Shown: piece by piece, positions 38,501 through 47,379 of the stretch
How the letters are laid out: the number at the start of each line of letters is the position of its first letter
Numbering within the stretch: the stretch's first letter is position 1
From: an uncultured Bacteroidales bacterium
GTDB taxonomy: Bacteria > Bacteroidota > Bacteroidia > Bacteroidales > P3
DNA length: 64,000 bases
Direction of reading: 5' to 3'
NCBI GenBank assembly: GCA_947165255.1
Contig: CAMUZR010000002.1
Span: 62,001 to 126,000 of the forward strand
Position numbers and translations under genes: made by a program
Notes under the pieces: generated by a model
What the model saw: the letters and a program-made list of their open reading frames with translations, nothing else
Database searches by the model: none
What the model was told of the DNA's origin: nothing

Positions 38501-38708
38501 TTGGGACGGTATCTTCAAGTACTATAGTCAGAACCTTGCCTACTACAGCCAGTACACCGGCGCTAAAGCTCCGGGCGTGAACCAGCTGATGCAGGAGACC
38601 GCTCAGCTGCTGTACGGCCTCAACCAGTTGGCCGAGCAGGTGCTTGGCGATAAGGGACGCGCTGAAAAGTGCATGACCCTGTTGCAACAGCATGGCTTTC
38701 AACTCTAA
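35583..38708 (+). CDS. DUF2723 multi-spanning membrane protein (GT117-type)
   Basis: This 1041-residue protein opens with about 12 membrane helices (to roughly residue 600). The signature after the first helix is [26 protein letters not shown], with the acidic residues that in related oligosaccharyl and mannosyl transferases sit at the active site. DUF2723 proteins are classed as family GT117 and may use a lipid-linked sugar donor to modify proteins in the periplasm. The soluble C-terminal half is helical with repeat-like segments. It leads a tight gene run (9 and 6 bases to the next two genes). The substrate is unknown. Confidence 0.85.
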   Translation: [1041 protein letters not shown]

Positions 38709-38717
38709 CCTCCGCTT

Positions 38718-38984
38718 ATGAGCACAAAGCCCAAAATGAGAAGAATTAAGAAGATAACCATCACCCTCTCGGAGAAAGAGGGTGAATGGTTGTCTTTATA
38801 TTCTCAGGACTTGGGCATTTCGCGTCCGGCCGTGGTGCGCCGATTGGTGCGCGAGGGGCTGCGTGAATATAAGTCTTTGAGGGGCGGACGCATAGAGCCC
38901 GAAAATCAGCTGGGACTATTTGACTCTATCCAAGTGGATATCTTTAATAATACTTCCAAGACAGATGATTTGTCTGAAAACTGA
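38718..38984 (+). CDS. Small ribbon-helix-helix DNA-binding protein
   Basis: In this 88-residue protein, residues 8-52 show the RHH pattern: a beta strand with alternating residues (KKITITLS), then two helices (EKEGEWLSLYSQDLG; SRPAVVRRLVREGLREY). The tail is acidic and unstructured. No toxin partner sits next to it, so a transcriptional regulator is more likely than an antitoxin. It sits between the DUF2723 gene and atpB. Confidence 0.7.
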   Translation: MSTKPKMRRIKKITITLSEKEGEWLSLYSQDLGISRPAVVRRLVREGLREYKSLRGGRIEPENQLGLFDSIQVDIFNNTSKTDDLSEN

Positions 38985-38990
38985 CTTGCT

Positions 38991-40184
38991 ATGAAACGTG
39001 TGTCTTTATTATTGTTATCACTATTTTTCTCGCTGAGCGTGATGGCTCATCCGAATTGTTTCACGGGTGCTCTTTCCAATCCTCCTTCCAGTGCTGCTGG
39101 GGCTGCGGGTGGAACGTTGTCCGAGCAGGAGGATATGCCTGAGGAGAAGGCGGCCAATAAGAATGGATTCGACCCGGGTTCCATCATTGTCGGACACGTC
39201 ACCGATGCTCATTCCTGGCACATGTTTGACTACTACACGAAAGATGGCGAGGAACATGCCGTGGCAATCCCGCTTCCGGTAATCCTAATTAACGATGGGC
39301 ACATCGACTGCTTCATGTCCTCTAAATTCCATCACGGCCATGCCGACTATAAGGGCTACCGCTTGGTGGGTGGCGGACTGGAAAGGGAAGAGGTGATTTG
39401 TGTGGATGCCAACGGTCAGCCTAAGCTCGATGCAGCGGGCAATGTGGTGAAACCACTCGATTTCTCTATCTCAAAAATTCCAGCCGCAATAATGATTATT
39501 GTGGTGATGCTGATAGTGATAGTGATGATTGCTAAGAACGGGTACAAAAAACGCGACGGACATGCACCCAAGGGGTTGCAGTCGTTGGTGGAAACTTTGG
39601 TGTGCTTTGTGCGAGACAGCATCGTGCGGCCGATGATTGGCGAGGAACATTATCAGAGGTATCTTCCGTATATGCTCTCGCTGTTTTTCTTTATCTTCTT
39701 TAGCAACTGCATGGGTCTGATACCCTTCTTCCCCGCAGGTGCAAATGTTACTGGCAACATCGCAGTAACCGCCATCCTAGCCGTCATTACCTTTTTCATT
39801 ACCAATATCAGCGGCAATAAACATTATTGGACAGATATTTTCAATACTCCTGGCGTACCTGCCTGGCTCAAGATTTTCCCACTGATGCCTATTGTGGAAT
39901 TGATGGGCGTTTTCACTAAACCGATTGTACTGATGATACGACTTTTTGCCAATATGGCGGCAGGTCATATTGTTGTGCTGGGTTTTGTGGTGATGATTTT
40001 CATTCTTAGCAACAGTATCTCTGTGTGGGTGGGAGCCGGAGTGTCGATTTTTTCGGTTCTGTTCAGTGTCTTTATTGATGTTTTGGAATGCCTTGTGGCC
40101 TATATCCAGGCATTTGTCTTCACGATGCTTTCCGCACTGTATATCGGCATGGCTGTGCAGGAGCCTCACCACGCAAAAGCATGA
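38991..40184 (+). CDS. atpB: ATP synthase F0 subunit a
   Basis: The 397-residue protein carries the proton channel of F-type ATP synthase. A signal peptide (1-19) and a long extracytoplasmic N-terminal domain (to about 165) precede the core; such extensions are known in Bacteroidota and Chlorobi. The essential arginine is near 317 in IVLMIRLFANMAAGH, and the last helices carry LECLVAYIQAFVFTML. Oddly, no other ATP synthase gene is adjacent: pgk follows after 33 bases where atpE and atpF would usually be. Confidence 0.93.
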   Translation: MKRVSLLLLSLFFSLSVMAHPNCFTGALSNPPSSAAGAAGGTLSEQEDMPEEKAANKNGFDPGSIIVGHVTDAHSWHMFDYYTKDGEEHAVAIPLPVILINDGHIDCFMSSKFHHGHADYKGYRLVGGGLEREEVICVDANGQPKLDAAGNVVKPLDFSISKIPAAIMIIVVMLIVIVMIAKNGYKKRDGHAPKGLQSLVETLVCFVRDSIVRPMIGEEHYQRYLPYMLSLFFFIFFSNCMGLIPFFPAGANVTGNIAVTAILAVITFFITNISGNKHYWTDIFNTPGVPAWLKIFPLMPIVELMGVFTKPIVLMIRLFANMAAGHIVVLGFVVMIFILSNSISVWVGAGVSIFSVLFSVFIDVLECLVAYIQAFVFTMLSALYIGMAVQEPHHAKA

Positions 40185-40217
40185 GTTTATTTAAACACTT
40201 ATTAAATTATTCCTGTT

Positions 40218-41414
40218 ATGAAATCGATAAAAGAAATCAATTTTAAAGGTCGCAAGGCCTTAGTCCGCGTTGACTTTAACGTCCCTATGGACGAAAATAA
40301 GAAAATTACCGACGACACCCGCATCCGTGAGTCACTTCCCACTATTGAAAAGTTGCTGAATGACGGTGCTTCAGTGATACTGATGGCTCATTTCGGCCGT
40401 CCTAAGAAAGGCGGTTTCGAACCCGAGCTTACGCTGAAACCCGTTGCTGAGTATTTGGAGAAGATGCTCAATCGTCCCGTCCAGTTTACCCAGGCATTGC
40501 TCGGCGAAGGCAAGGTGGAAGAGATGGCTAAGAATCTGAAGGCTGGCGAGGTGATGTTGCTGGAGAATATCCGCTTCTACCCAGGTGAGACTAAGGGTGA
40601 TGTTGCATTGGCTGAACAGCTTGCCAAGTTGGGTGATTGCTATGTCAATGATGCCTTTGGGGCAGCCCACCGCGAGCACAGCTCCACTGCCACCATTGCA
40701 AAGTTCTTCCCCAATGATAAATATTTCGGTCTCTTGATGGAGAATGAGGTGGTCAATCTGGAAAAACTGATGCACAATGCGCCCCGTCCTTTCACTGCCA
40801 TTATCGGCGGTAGCAAGGTCAGCAGCAAGATTGGCATTTTGGAGAATCTGATTGACAAGGTGGACAACATGATTATCATCGGAGGCATGCGCTACACCTT
40901 TACGAAGGCTTTGGGTGGCAAAATCGGTAACAGCATCTGCGAGGACGACAAGATGGATCTTGCATTGGAGTTGATGAAAAAGATGGATGCCCACGGTGTG
41001 AAGTATTATCTGCCCGTGGATAGTGTCATTGGCGATAAGTTTGGCAACGATGCCAACACGCAGATTGTCCCCTCCGGCGAAGTACCCGATGGTTGGGAGA
41101 GCATGGACTGCGGCCCCGAAAGCTGCAAGGCCATTCGCGATATCATCATGGCTTCTAAGACTATTCTATGGAACGGTCCTGCCGGTGTATTCGAACTCAG
41201 CACTTTTGCCAAAGGTACCAACGAAATAGCTAAGAGCGTTGCCGATGCCTGCAAGCAGGGCTGCTTTGCTGCTGTTGGCGGAGGCGACAGTGTTGCTGCC
41301 GTTAAGCAGATGGGGCTAGCCGACCAGATGAGCTATGTGTCAACTGGTGGCGGCGCAATGCTTGAATACCTCGAAGGTAAAGTCCTTCCTGGTATCAAAG
41401 CCATTCAGGACTAA
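40218..41414 (+). CDS. pgk: Phosphoglycerate kinase
   Basis: The 398-residue glycolytic enzyme transfers phosphate from 1,3-bisphosphoglycerate to ADP. Signatures include RVDFNVPMD at 18-26, HFGRPK, the NDAFGAAHREHSS segment, SKVSSKIG, the nucleotide-site WNGPAGVFE, and GGGDSVAA near the C-terminus. Length is normal. It closes the run from the DUF2723 gene and is followed by a strong terminator. Confidence 0.97.
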   Translation: MKSIKEINFKGRKALVRVDFNVPMDENKKITDDTRIRESLPTIEKLLNDGASVILMAHFGRPKKGGFEPELTLKPVAEYLEKMLNRPVQFTQALLGEGKVEEMAKNLKAGEVMLLENIRFYPGETKGDVALAEQLAKLGDCYVNDAFGAAHREHSSTATIAKFFPNDKYFGLLMENEVVNLEKLMHNAPRPFTAIIGGSKVSSKIGILENLIDKVDNMIIIGGMRYTFTKALGGKIGNSICEDDKMDLALELMKKMDAHGVKYYLPVDSVIGDKFGNDANTQIVPSGEVPDGWESMDCGPESCKAIRDIIMASKTILWNGPAGVFELSTFAKGTNEIAKSVADACKQGCFAAVGGGDSVAAVKQMGLADQMSYVSTGGGAMLEYLEGKVLPGIKAIQD

Positions 41415-41429
41415 TATAAAGAATGATTT

Positions 41430-41464
41430 GAGCGACAGGGTAGTGTGCCCTGTCGCTCTTTTTT
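41430..41464 (+). terminator. Rho-independent terminator after pgk
   Basis: A perfect 11-bp GC-rich stem (41430-41440 with 41448-41458), a 7-base loop and a T tract lie 16 bases after the stop codon. Confidence 0.95.
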
Positions 41465-41580
41465 ATGTTTCTATTGCCAAAGCTATGCAGAATAGAGTCC
41501 TCGTTTGTGTTATCACAGGTTTTGATAAGAATATCCGTATAAATATTGGCATTTGCCACACTGTCGATATACAATAACCC

Positions 41581-43386
41581 ATGCCGCATTTTTTGCCAAT
41601 AACACTGGAGGAGGTCAAGCGTCTCGGATGGGACGAGGTGGACATCATCATGGTTAGCGGTGATGCCTACGTCGACCACCCATCGTTTGGCACGGCTGTC
41701 ATTGGACGCACCCTTGAGGCAGAGGGCTATCGCGTGGCCATCATTCCGCAGCCTAACTGGCGCGACGACCTGCGCGATTTCCGCAAGTTCGGTCGTCCTC
41801 GGCTCTTCTTCGGTGTCACCTCCGGCGTGATGGACTCTATGGTCAACCATTACACCGCTGCCCGTCGTCTGCGGCACGACGATGCCTACACCCCTGGTGG
41901 TGCCTCCGGTTTCCGACCCGACTACGCCACATACGTATACTCTCGCATACTAAAGCAACTCTATCCAGACACACCAGTGGTGATAGGAGGAGTGGAGGCT
42001 TCTATGCGGCGACTTTCGCATTATGACTATTGGAGCGACAGTCTCAAACCCTCTATTCTCTTTGACTGCCCCGCGGACCTCATGGTTTACGGCATGGGCG
42101 AAAAGCCCATGGTCAACATCGCCAACATGCTGGCCGATAGCGAGCCACTTTACAAGCTGCAATCCCTTCCCCAAGTGGGCTATCTTGCCGCTCGTGCGCC
42201 CAAGGGCGACAATGTCATCATGCTGCACAGTTACGACCAGTGCCTTGCCTCCAAGCGCAGCCAAGCCGAAAACTTCCACCAGATAGAGGTGGAGAGCAAT
42301 AAGATAGAGGCCGCCACTCTCGTTCAGCCTCATGGCGACAAGTTTGTCGTCATTAATCCCCCCTTGCCCCCCATGACCACAGAGGAGATGGACGCCTCCT
42401 TCGACCTGCCCTATACACGTTTGCCCCATCCCAAATACAAGAAGCGCGGCACTGTCCCTGCTTACGAGATGATAAAAAACTCCGTCAATATCCACCGAGG
42501 CTGTTTTGGTGGTTGCTCTTTCTGCACTATCTCCGCCCATCAGGGCAAACAGATAGTCTCGCGATCTGAGGATTCAATCATGCGGGAGGTTCACCAATTG
42601 GTGCAGAGAGAAGACTTTACCGGTGTCATTAGCGACCTTGGCGGTCCCTCGGCCAACATGTACCGCATGTCGGGCAAAAACAAGGCACTTTGTAAGCGGT
42701 GCGCTCGCTACAGCTGTATCCAGCCCACCATGTGCCGGAACCTCAACTCCGACCACACCCCTCTCTTGGAACTTTACCGAAAGGTGATGTCAGTGCCGAG
42801 GGTAAAGCACGTCTATATCGGCAGCGGCATCCGCTGCGACCTTTTCACCGATAGTAACCATGGGTGGGACTATTTCCGACAGGTGGTGCTGCACCATGTG
42901 GGCGGCCGTCTCAAAGTGGCTCCGGAACACACCAGCGCCCGCGTCCTCTCACTTATGCGCAAGCCCAAGTTTGACCTTTTCTTGCAGGTCAAAAGCCGTT
43001 TCGACGCCATTTGTCGGCAGGCGGGTGTCAGGTACCAGCTTATCCCTTATTTCATCAGTTCACACCCTGGCTGCCAATTGAAGGACATGGCCGACCTCGC
43101 CGTTGAGATGAAACGTTTGGGCTACCGACTGGAACAGATACAGGACTTTACTCCCACACCCATGACTCTCAGCACCGAGATGTACTACACCGGAATCAAC
43201 CCCGAAACCATGGAGCCTGTCTATGTGGCTACTACCCCCAATGAGAAGAAGGAGCAGAACCTCATGTTCTTCTTCTACCGTCGTGAGAGCCAGCCCGCCA
43301 TCCGTCTGGCCCTCCACAACCACCATCTTGATGCCTATATCTCCCAGTTGGGCCTTGCGACCAGTCACAATCCTAAGAAAAGGTAA
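41581..43386 (+). CDS. ygiQ: YgiQ-family radical SAM protein (UPF0313)
   Basis: The 601-residue protein has the UPF0313 N-terminal domain (MPHFLPITLEEVKRLGWDEVDII). The radical SAM cluster motif CxxxCxxC lies near residues 306-313 in RGCFGGCSFC. A C-terminal region follows with APEHTSARVLSLMRKP and a Cys-rich KRCARYSCIQPTMC segment that may bind a further cluster. The reaction carried out by this widespread family is not known to me. It is shorter than the E. coli protein, mostly at the C-terminus, as usual in Bacteroidota. Confidence 0.92.
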   Translation: MPHFLPITLEEVKRLGWDEVDIIMVSGDAYVDHPSFGTAVIGRTLEAEGYRVAIIPQPNWRDDLRDFRKFGRPRLFFGVTSGVMDSMVNHYTAARRLRHDDAYTPGGASGFRPDYATYVYSRILKQLYPDTPVVIGGVEASMRRLSHYDYWSDSLKPSILFDCPADLMVYGMGEKPMVNIANMLADSEPLYKLQSLPQVGYLAARAPKGDNVIMLHSYDQCLASKRSQAENFHQIEVESNKIEAATLVQPHGDKFVVINPPLPPMTTEEMDASFDLPYTRLPHPKYKKRGTVPAYEMIKNSVNIHRGCFGGCSFCTISAHQGKQIVSRSEDSIMREVHQLVQREDFTGVISDLGGPSANMYRMSGKNKALCKRCARYSCIQPTMCRNLNSDHTPLLELYRKVMSVPRVKHVYIGSGIRCDLFTDSNHGWDYFRQVVLHHVGGRLKVAPEHTSARVLSLMRKPKFDLFLQVKSRFDAICRQAGVRYQLIPYFISSHPGCQLKDMADLAVEMKRLGYRLEQIQDFTPTPMTLSTEMYYTGINPETMEPVYVATTPNEKKEQNLMFFFYRRESQPAIRLALHNHHLDAYISQLGLATSHNPKKR

Positions 43387-43672
43387 ACCTTCATTTCAGG
43401 TATCTATTAAGGTCGCATGAAACCCTTTCTCGGACGGAGATACTTTTGGTGCAGGGGGGGGCTAATGACGAATAACTGTTGAATCTCAAGTGTATACTTC
43501 ATTTTAACGATGAAAACAGTATGTGATTCGATGATAGTAGTGCATTAAGTCCTATGTAGAACTACGAATAGTGGACACAAGAAAGTAAATAAAAACTAGA
43601 TGTTTGCAGAATGGATCATAATCCATAGTGTTTGCATCGTATCGGGTGATAAATAACCCACCATCAGGGAAA
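43387..43672. other. Intergenic region, convergent genes; G9 homopolymer
   Basis: AT-rich, no gene. It contains nine consecutive G at 43455-43463 and a small hairpin ATGGAT/ATCCAT at 43612-43627. Confidence 0.4.
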
Positions 43673-45235
43673 CTATTTCCCTTTGAGCAGGGACCCCAGC
43701 AGGCCGCGCCCCAGTTTGAAAGCTTCGTTGACCAGTTCACGCTTAGCTTTGGTGACTACCATTTTTTGCAGGCTGCCACCCAGGCTTTTATCTTTGGCGC
43801 GTTGGCGCTCACGTTCTTCGGCTTTGTGTTTGCGTTCTTCGGCTGCCAGCAGGCGTTCCTCTTCACGCTGTTTCTTAGCCTCCTCTTTTTGCAGGCGTTC
43901 CTCCTCTTTCTGCTGTTGGGCAAGGGCTTTCTCTTCCTGCTGTTTAGTAAGTCTCTCGGTGAGGATTTCGTATGCAGACAGGCGGTCGACCTGGGTGTCG
44001 TATTTGCCATAAACCATAGAGGTGCGTATAATCTGCTGACGCTCTTCGATAGGCAAGGCCCCAGCTTGACCCTCGGGGGGCAGCACACGGGCGCGTTCTA
44101 CCATGGTGGGTATGCCTTTGGCATCTAGGAAGGAAACAAGGGCTTCGCCAACGCCCAGCTCGGTAATGACTTTGGCAGTGTCAAAGGCGGGATTAGCACG
44201 GAAAGTCTCGGCAGCGGTGCGGACAGCCTTTTGGTCGCGAGGAGTATAGGCGCGGAGGGCGTGCTGCACACGGTTGCCCAGTTGGCTAAGGATGGTGTCG
44301 GGAATGTCGTCGGGGTTTTGGGTGCAGAAATAGATGCCTACGCCTTTGGAGCGGATGAGGCGGACCATCTGCTCTATTTTTTCCAATAGTGACTTGTTGA
44401 TGTTGTTAAAAAGCATGTGGGCCTCGTCGAAAAAGAAGACCAACTTGGGCTTATCGAGGTCGCCCACCTCGGGCAGCTGCTCGTAGAGTTCGCTCAGCAG
44501 ATAAAGTAGGAAGGAAGTGTAGACCTTTGGGGAGTTGATAATTTTGTCGGAGGCCAAAATGTTGATGACACCCTTGCCCTGGCGGGTCTGCATAAAGTCG
44601 TAAATATCGATAGCGGGTTCGCCGAAGAACTGGTTGCCGCCCTGGTCCTCAAGGCTTAGAAGACTGCGCTGGATGGCACCGACGGTGGCCACGCTGATGT
44701 TGCCGTAGGCGGTGATGTAGTTGGCACGGTTGTTGCCCACCTCTTCCAGCATTTTGCGCAAGTCTTTCAGGTCGATGAGCAGCAGCTGTTGGTCGTCGGC
44801 TATACGGAAGACCATATTGAGAACGTCGCTTTGAGTGTCGTTGAGATCGAGGATGCGAGAGAGGAGCATAGGCCCCATCTCGCTGACGGTAGTGCGGAGG
44901 GGGTGACCATCCTTGCCGAAGACATCCCAAAGGCAGACGGGGAATGCTTTATAGGCGAAGCCGAAATCGGAAAGGCGGTTGTCGGCAATGCTTTTCTCGA
45001 AATGTACGTTGCCGCCGCCTGCTTTGCCCACTCCGGAGAGGTCGCCTTTAATGTCGGTGGCAAACACAGGGACACCCATGGCGCTGAAGGATTCGGCTAA
45101 ATTCTGCAAGGTGCAGGTTTTGCCAGTGCCGGTAGCACCGGCGATGAGGCCGTGTCGGTTGGCCATTGAAGGGAGAATGCCGAGGTGAATTTCACCGGCA
45201 ATTGCATTGAAAGGGGTACCAGTGTTGTCTATCAT
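43673..45235 (-). CDS. HerA-like / DUF853 (YjgR) P-loop ATPase
   Basis: The 520-residue ATPase has Walker [10 protein letters not shown] at 32-40 and [11 protein letters not shown] soon after. Walker B is [12 protein letters not shown] near 268, with a sensor-like [11 protein letters not shown]. This matches the DUF853/YjgR family related to HerA/FtsK hexameric DNA motors; its role is poorly known. Residues about 420-495 are a highly charged Glu/Lys/Arg/Gln coiled coil, followed by a short hydrophobic tail. The stop codon lies in the loop of a small palindrome (GGGAAA-TAG-TTTCCC). No nuclease partner (NurA-like) is adjacent. Confidence 0.88.
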   Translation of the reverse strand: MIDNTGTPFNAIAGEIHLGILPSMANRHGLIAGATGTGKTCTLQNLAESFSAMGVPVFATDIKGDLSGVGKAGGGNVHFEKSIADNRLSDFGFAYKAFPVCLWDVFGKDGHPLRTTVSEMGPMLLSRILDLNDTQSDVLNMVFRIADDQQLLLIDLKDLRKMLEEVGNNRANYITAYGNISVATVGAIQRSLLSLEDQGGNQFFGEPAIDIYDFMQTRQGKGVINILASDKIINSPKVYTSFLLYLLSELYEQLPEVGDLDKPKLVFFFDEAHMLFNNINKSLLEKIEQMVRLIRSKGVGIYFCTQNPDDIPDTILSQLGNRVQHALRAYTPRDQKAVRTAAETFRANPAFDTAKVITELGVGEALVSFLDAKGIPTMVERARVLPPEGQAGALPIEERQQIIRTSMVYGKYDTQVDRLSAYEILTERLTKQQEEKALAQQQKEEERLQKEEAKKQREEERLLAAEERKHKAEERERQRAKDKSLGGSLQKMVVTKAKRELVNEAFKLGRGLLGSLLKGK

Positions 45236-45319
45236 GGGGTTGAAAGTTAAGTGTTATTATCAATTTTAATAACGCAAAATAGCGTTTTTTATTGCTCTAT
45301 CTAATAAAAATGTCTATTT

Positions 45320-45347
45320 CTAAATTCCAGTTGCAAGTGCAATACTG
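45320..45347 (+). repeat. 28-bp direct repeat, left boundary of the RHS island
   Basis: The sequence begins CTAAATTCCAGTTGC and matches 50711-50738 at 26 of 28 positions in the same orientation. Together they bracket the whole RHS toxin region. It resembles an insertion-sequence terminus, but no transposase gene remains. Confidence 0.6.
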
Positions 45348-45406
45348 AGCTTAAGGTGAACTTACTTGAGTGGCAATAAAAAACAAACCTCTTCGTTATA
45401 CAATTG

Positions 45407-46621
45407 ATGATGAAAAAACACGGCATACAAGACCCTCCCACCTTTACGGGCATGGAGCGCGTTGCCGCCCGCATAGGGGACGGCGGCCTGGATGTGGGCT
45501 TCTACCTGTCGAACACCGGCAGTCTCCACGCAAGGGCCTACAGGCTGTTCGGCCAAAGCCTTGCGCAGGTGAACGGTCGGGGGCTTGAAACGAATGACGT
45601 GGACTGCATCATGGACGGGGAAATGCCTGTCGAGGAGTTGGGAATCCCCATTGAAGCGATACCCGAACAGATGTCGGCGACCGTTGGGACGGAATACGGT
45701 GAGTTTTCCGGTGCGATGCATCTGGTTTCGAATGCCGGCGAGAGTCCCGAGGTGTATTACTACCATGGAGACCACCTTGGCAGTGCGAGCTGGATTACCG
45801 ACTCGGCGGGGACAGCTGTTCAGCACCTACAGTACCTGCCATTTGGCGAACGCTTTGTTGACCAGCGCACGAGCGGCTACTGCGAACGTTTCACCTTTAC
45901 TGGCAAGGAACGCGACAAAGAGACTGGCTTTGGCTATTTCGGCGCAAGGTATCTGGACTACGAGCTGATGGCCATGTGGCTGAGCGTCGACCCGCTGGCG
46001 GATAAGTATCCTGGCATTTCCCCGTATGCTTATTGTGCTTGGAATCCTTTGAAGCAGATTGACCCAGACGGGAGAGAGATGGGCGATTTCTACTCCAAAG
46101 ATGGAACATATTTGAATACAGATGGAAACAATGATGGCAAAGTGTATATTGTAAAAGATCAAGCTTGGGGTACCAAAATCAAGAATGATAGGCTAAGCGG
46201 TAAAAATGCGACTCTCGATCTAGATAAAGTTGAAAGATTCATGGATGAGAATGGTGACGACCTGTTTTTGACAGAAGACATTATAAGAAAGATTAGTTCT
46301 GCAGAAAATTTGTCAAGAGATGGCAATGAGCATGGATATTTTTACAGGAGAGATAATGAGACGCCTGAAAGAGAACTCGAAAGCTTTCCAGACCATTTGA
46401 CTTTTAATAAGTACCCTGATTTGTGGCTGTCAATGCACACCCATCCTCAAGAACAAGATGCCACCATGTCAGAACAAGACCATGCTGACATGGATCAAAT
46501 TCCAATAAATATCGTAATAGGAAACAATAAGCCATCTGAATCAGGTAATGTCAAATCTACAATTTCCCAACTTACCGAGTCGTCAATTTTTACAGGCATG
46601 AGGAACCCGCCTTTTCAATGA
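45407..46621 (+). CDS. Headless RHS core protein with JAB-like metallopeptidase toxin tip
   Basis: This 404-residue protein starts at ATG 45407 (a TTG one codon earlier is also possible). It lacks the signal peptide and long YD-repeat shell of a full RHS protein. It keeps only the last repeats (YYYHGDHLGSASWITD, YLPFGE) and the RHS-associated core (FTGKERDKETGFGYFGARY, WLSVDPLADKYPGISPYAYC, IDPDGRE, ending near residue 225). The variable tip that follows is AT-rich and contains HTHPQEQDATMSEQD, an HxH...SxxD arrangement like JAB/MPN metallopeptidases used as toxin tips in polymorphic toxins. It is probably an orphan toxin module that can swap onto a complete RHS gene. The candidate immunity gene follows after 58 bases. 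Confidence 0.75.
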   Translation: MMKKHGIQDPPTFTGMERVAARIGDGGLDVGFYLSNTGSLHARAYRLFGQSLAQVNGRGLETNDVDCIMDGEMPVEELGIPIEAIPEQMSATVGTEYGEFSGAMHLVSNAGESPEVYYYHGDHLGSASWITDSAGTAVQHLQYLPFGERFVDQRTSGYCERFTFTGKERDKETGFGYFGARYLDYELMAMWLSVDPLADKYPGISPYAYCAWNPLKQIDPDGREMGDFYSKDGTYLNTDGNNDGKVYIVKDQAWGTKIKNDRLSGKNATLDLDKVERFMDENGDDLFLTEDIIRKISSAENLSRDGNEHGYFYRRDNETPERELESFPDHLTFNKYPDLWLSMHTHPQEQDATMSEQDHADMDQIPINIVIGNNKPSESGNVKSTISQLTESSIFTGMRNPPFQ

Positions 46622-46679
46622 ATATGACGTGTATCAATAAAATGGTGAAACGAATCAATAATAAAAACAAATAGCCGCG

Positions 46680-47354
46680 ATGAAACAATTATTCTGTCTT
46701 TTTGTGCTGTGCCTGTTGAACATGTCCTTCCTATGTGCTCAGGATATGCAAACAACATATCCGGTATCAAATGTTTCCCGGCTTTATGAGCCAATCCTTA
46801 AATATATATGTAATTATTCTTATCGTGATACAAGTGAGAAGGCATACGCTAATTGCGCATTTTTTGTGAATGGACAGTTCGTCGGATCAAGTGCAGGTTT
46901 TGTGTTATTCACAAATACGGAAGGGAACAGAGACTCTGCCTTTTTCATGCAAGATGGTAGTATGCTTATTTTTAGACGACAAGATTATAATAGAATGTTT
47001 CCTGGTAATACGCTAAAGGATGTGTTAGAAAATGTAAAAGGCAGGGATGAAATAACTATTGTATACGAAATCGATACCCGAGATAAATCCTATATGCGTG
47101 GTGATAGAAAAACGTGGGTGAATGGGACTTTCGTATTTGACAGTAAATTAATGCTCTTATACACATCCCCCAGACTCCCATATTGCAGTTATGTGTGTTT
47201 CTTTACAGCTAGAAAGTATTATAAGTATCCCTATTGTTATAATGTCTTTTGGAAATTTGGATCCAAATCCGATATTCGATATTATGGCGATAAGAAATAC
47301 GAAAAAAAGGTAGATCGTAATATGAGAAAAGTATGCAGTACTGCTTATTTTTAA
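46680..47354 (+). CDS. Secreted small protein, candidate immunity protein for the first RHS tip
   Basis: This 224-residue protein has a clear signal peptide (1-20, SFLCAQ). I do not recognise the mature part, which is rich in Tyr and Lys with several Cys (YCSYVC, YPYCYN). It follows the JAB-tipped RHS fragment on the same strand and shares its AT-rich composition. In polymorphic toxin loci the gene directly after the toxin usually encodes immunity; that is the only basis for the proposal. A signal peptide would place protection in the periplasm. Confidence 0.55.
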   Translation: MKQLFCLFVLCLLNMSFLCAQDMQTTYPVSNVSRLYEPILKYICNYSYRDTSEKAYANCAFFVNGQFVGSSAGFVLFTNTEGNRDSAFFMQDGSMLIFRRQDYNRMFPGNTLKDVLENVKGRDEITIVYEIDTRDKSYMRGDRKTWVNGTFVFDSKLMLLYTSPRLPYCSYVCFFTARKYYKYPYCYNVFWKFGSKSDIRYYGDKKYEKKVDRNMRKVCSTAYF

Positions 47355-47379
47355 TCCCCAATAATTTTTTATTTATGAG

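Noticed and set aside
45271-45290. AACGC/GCGTT hairpin with a T run before the RHS island as a terminator
   Set aside because: No plus-strand gene ends before it; the upstream gene is on the other strand. It may be a leftover of a lost gene but cannot be assigned.
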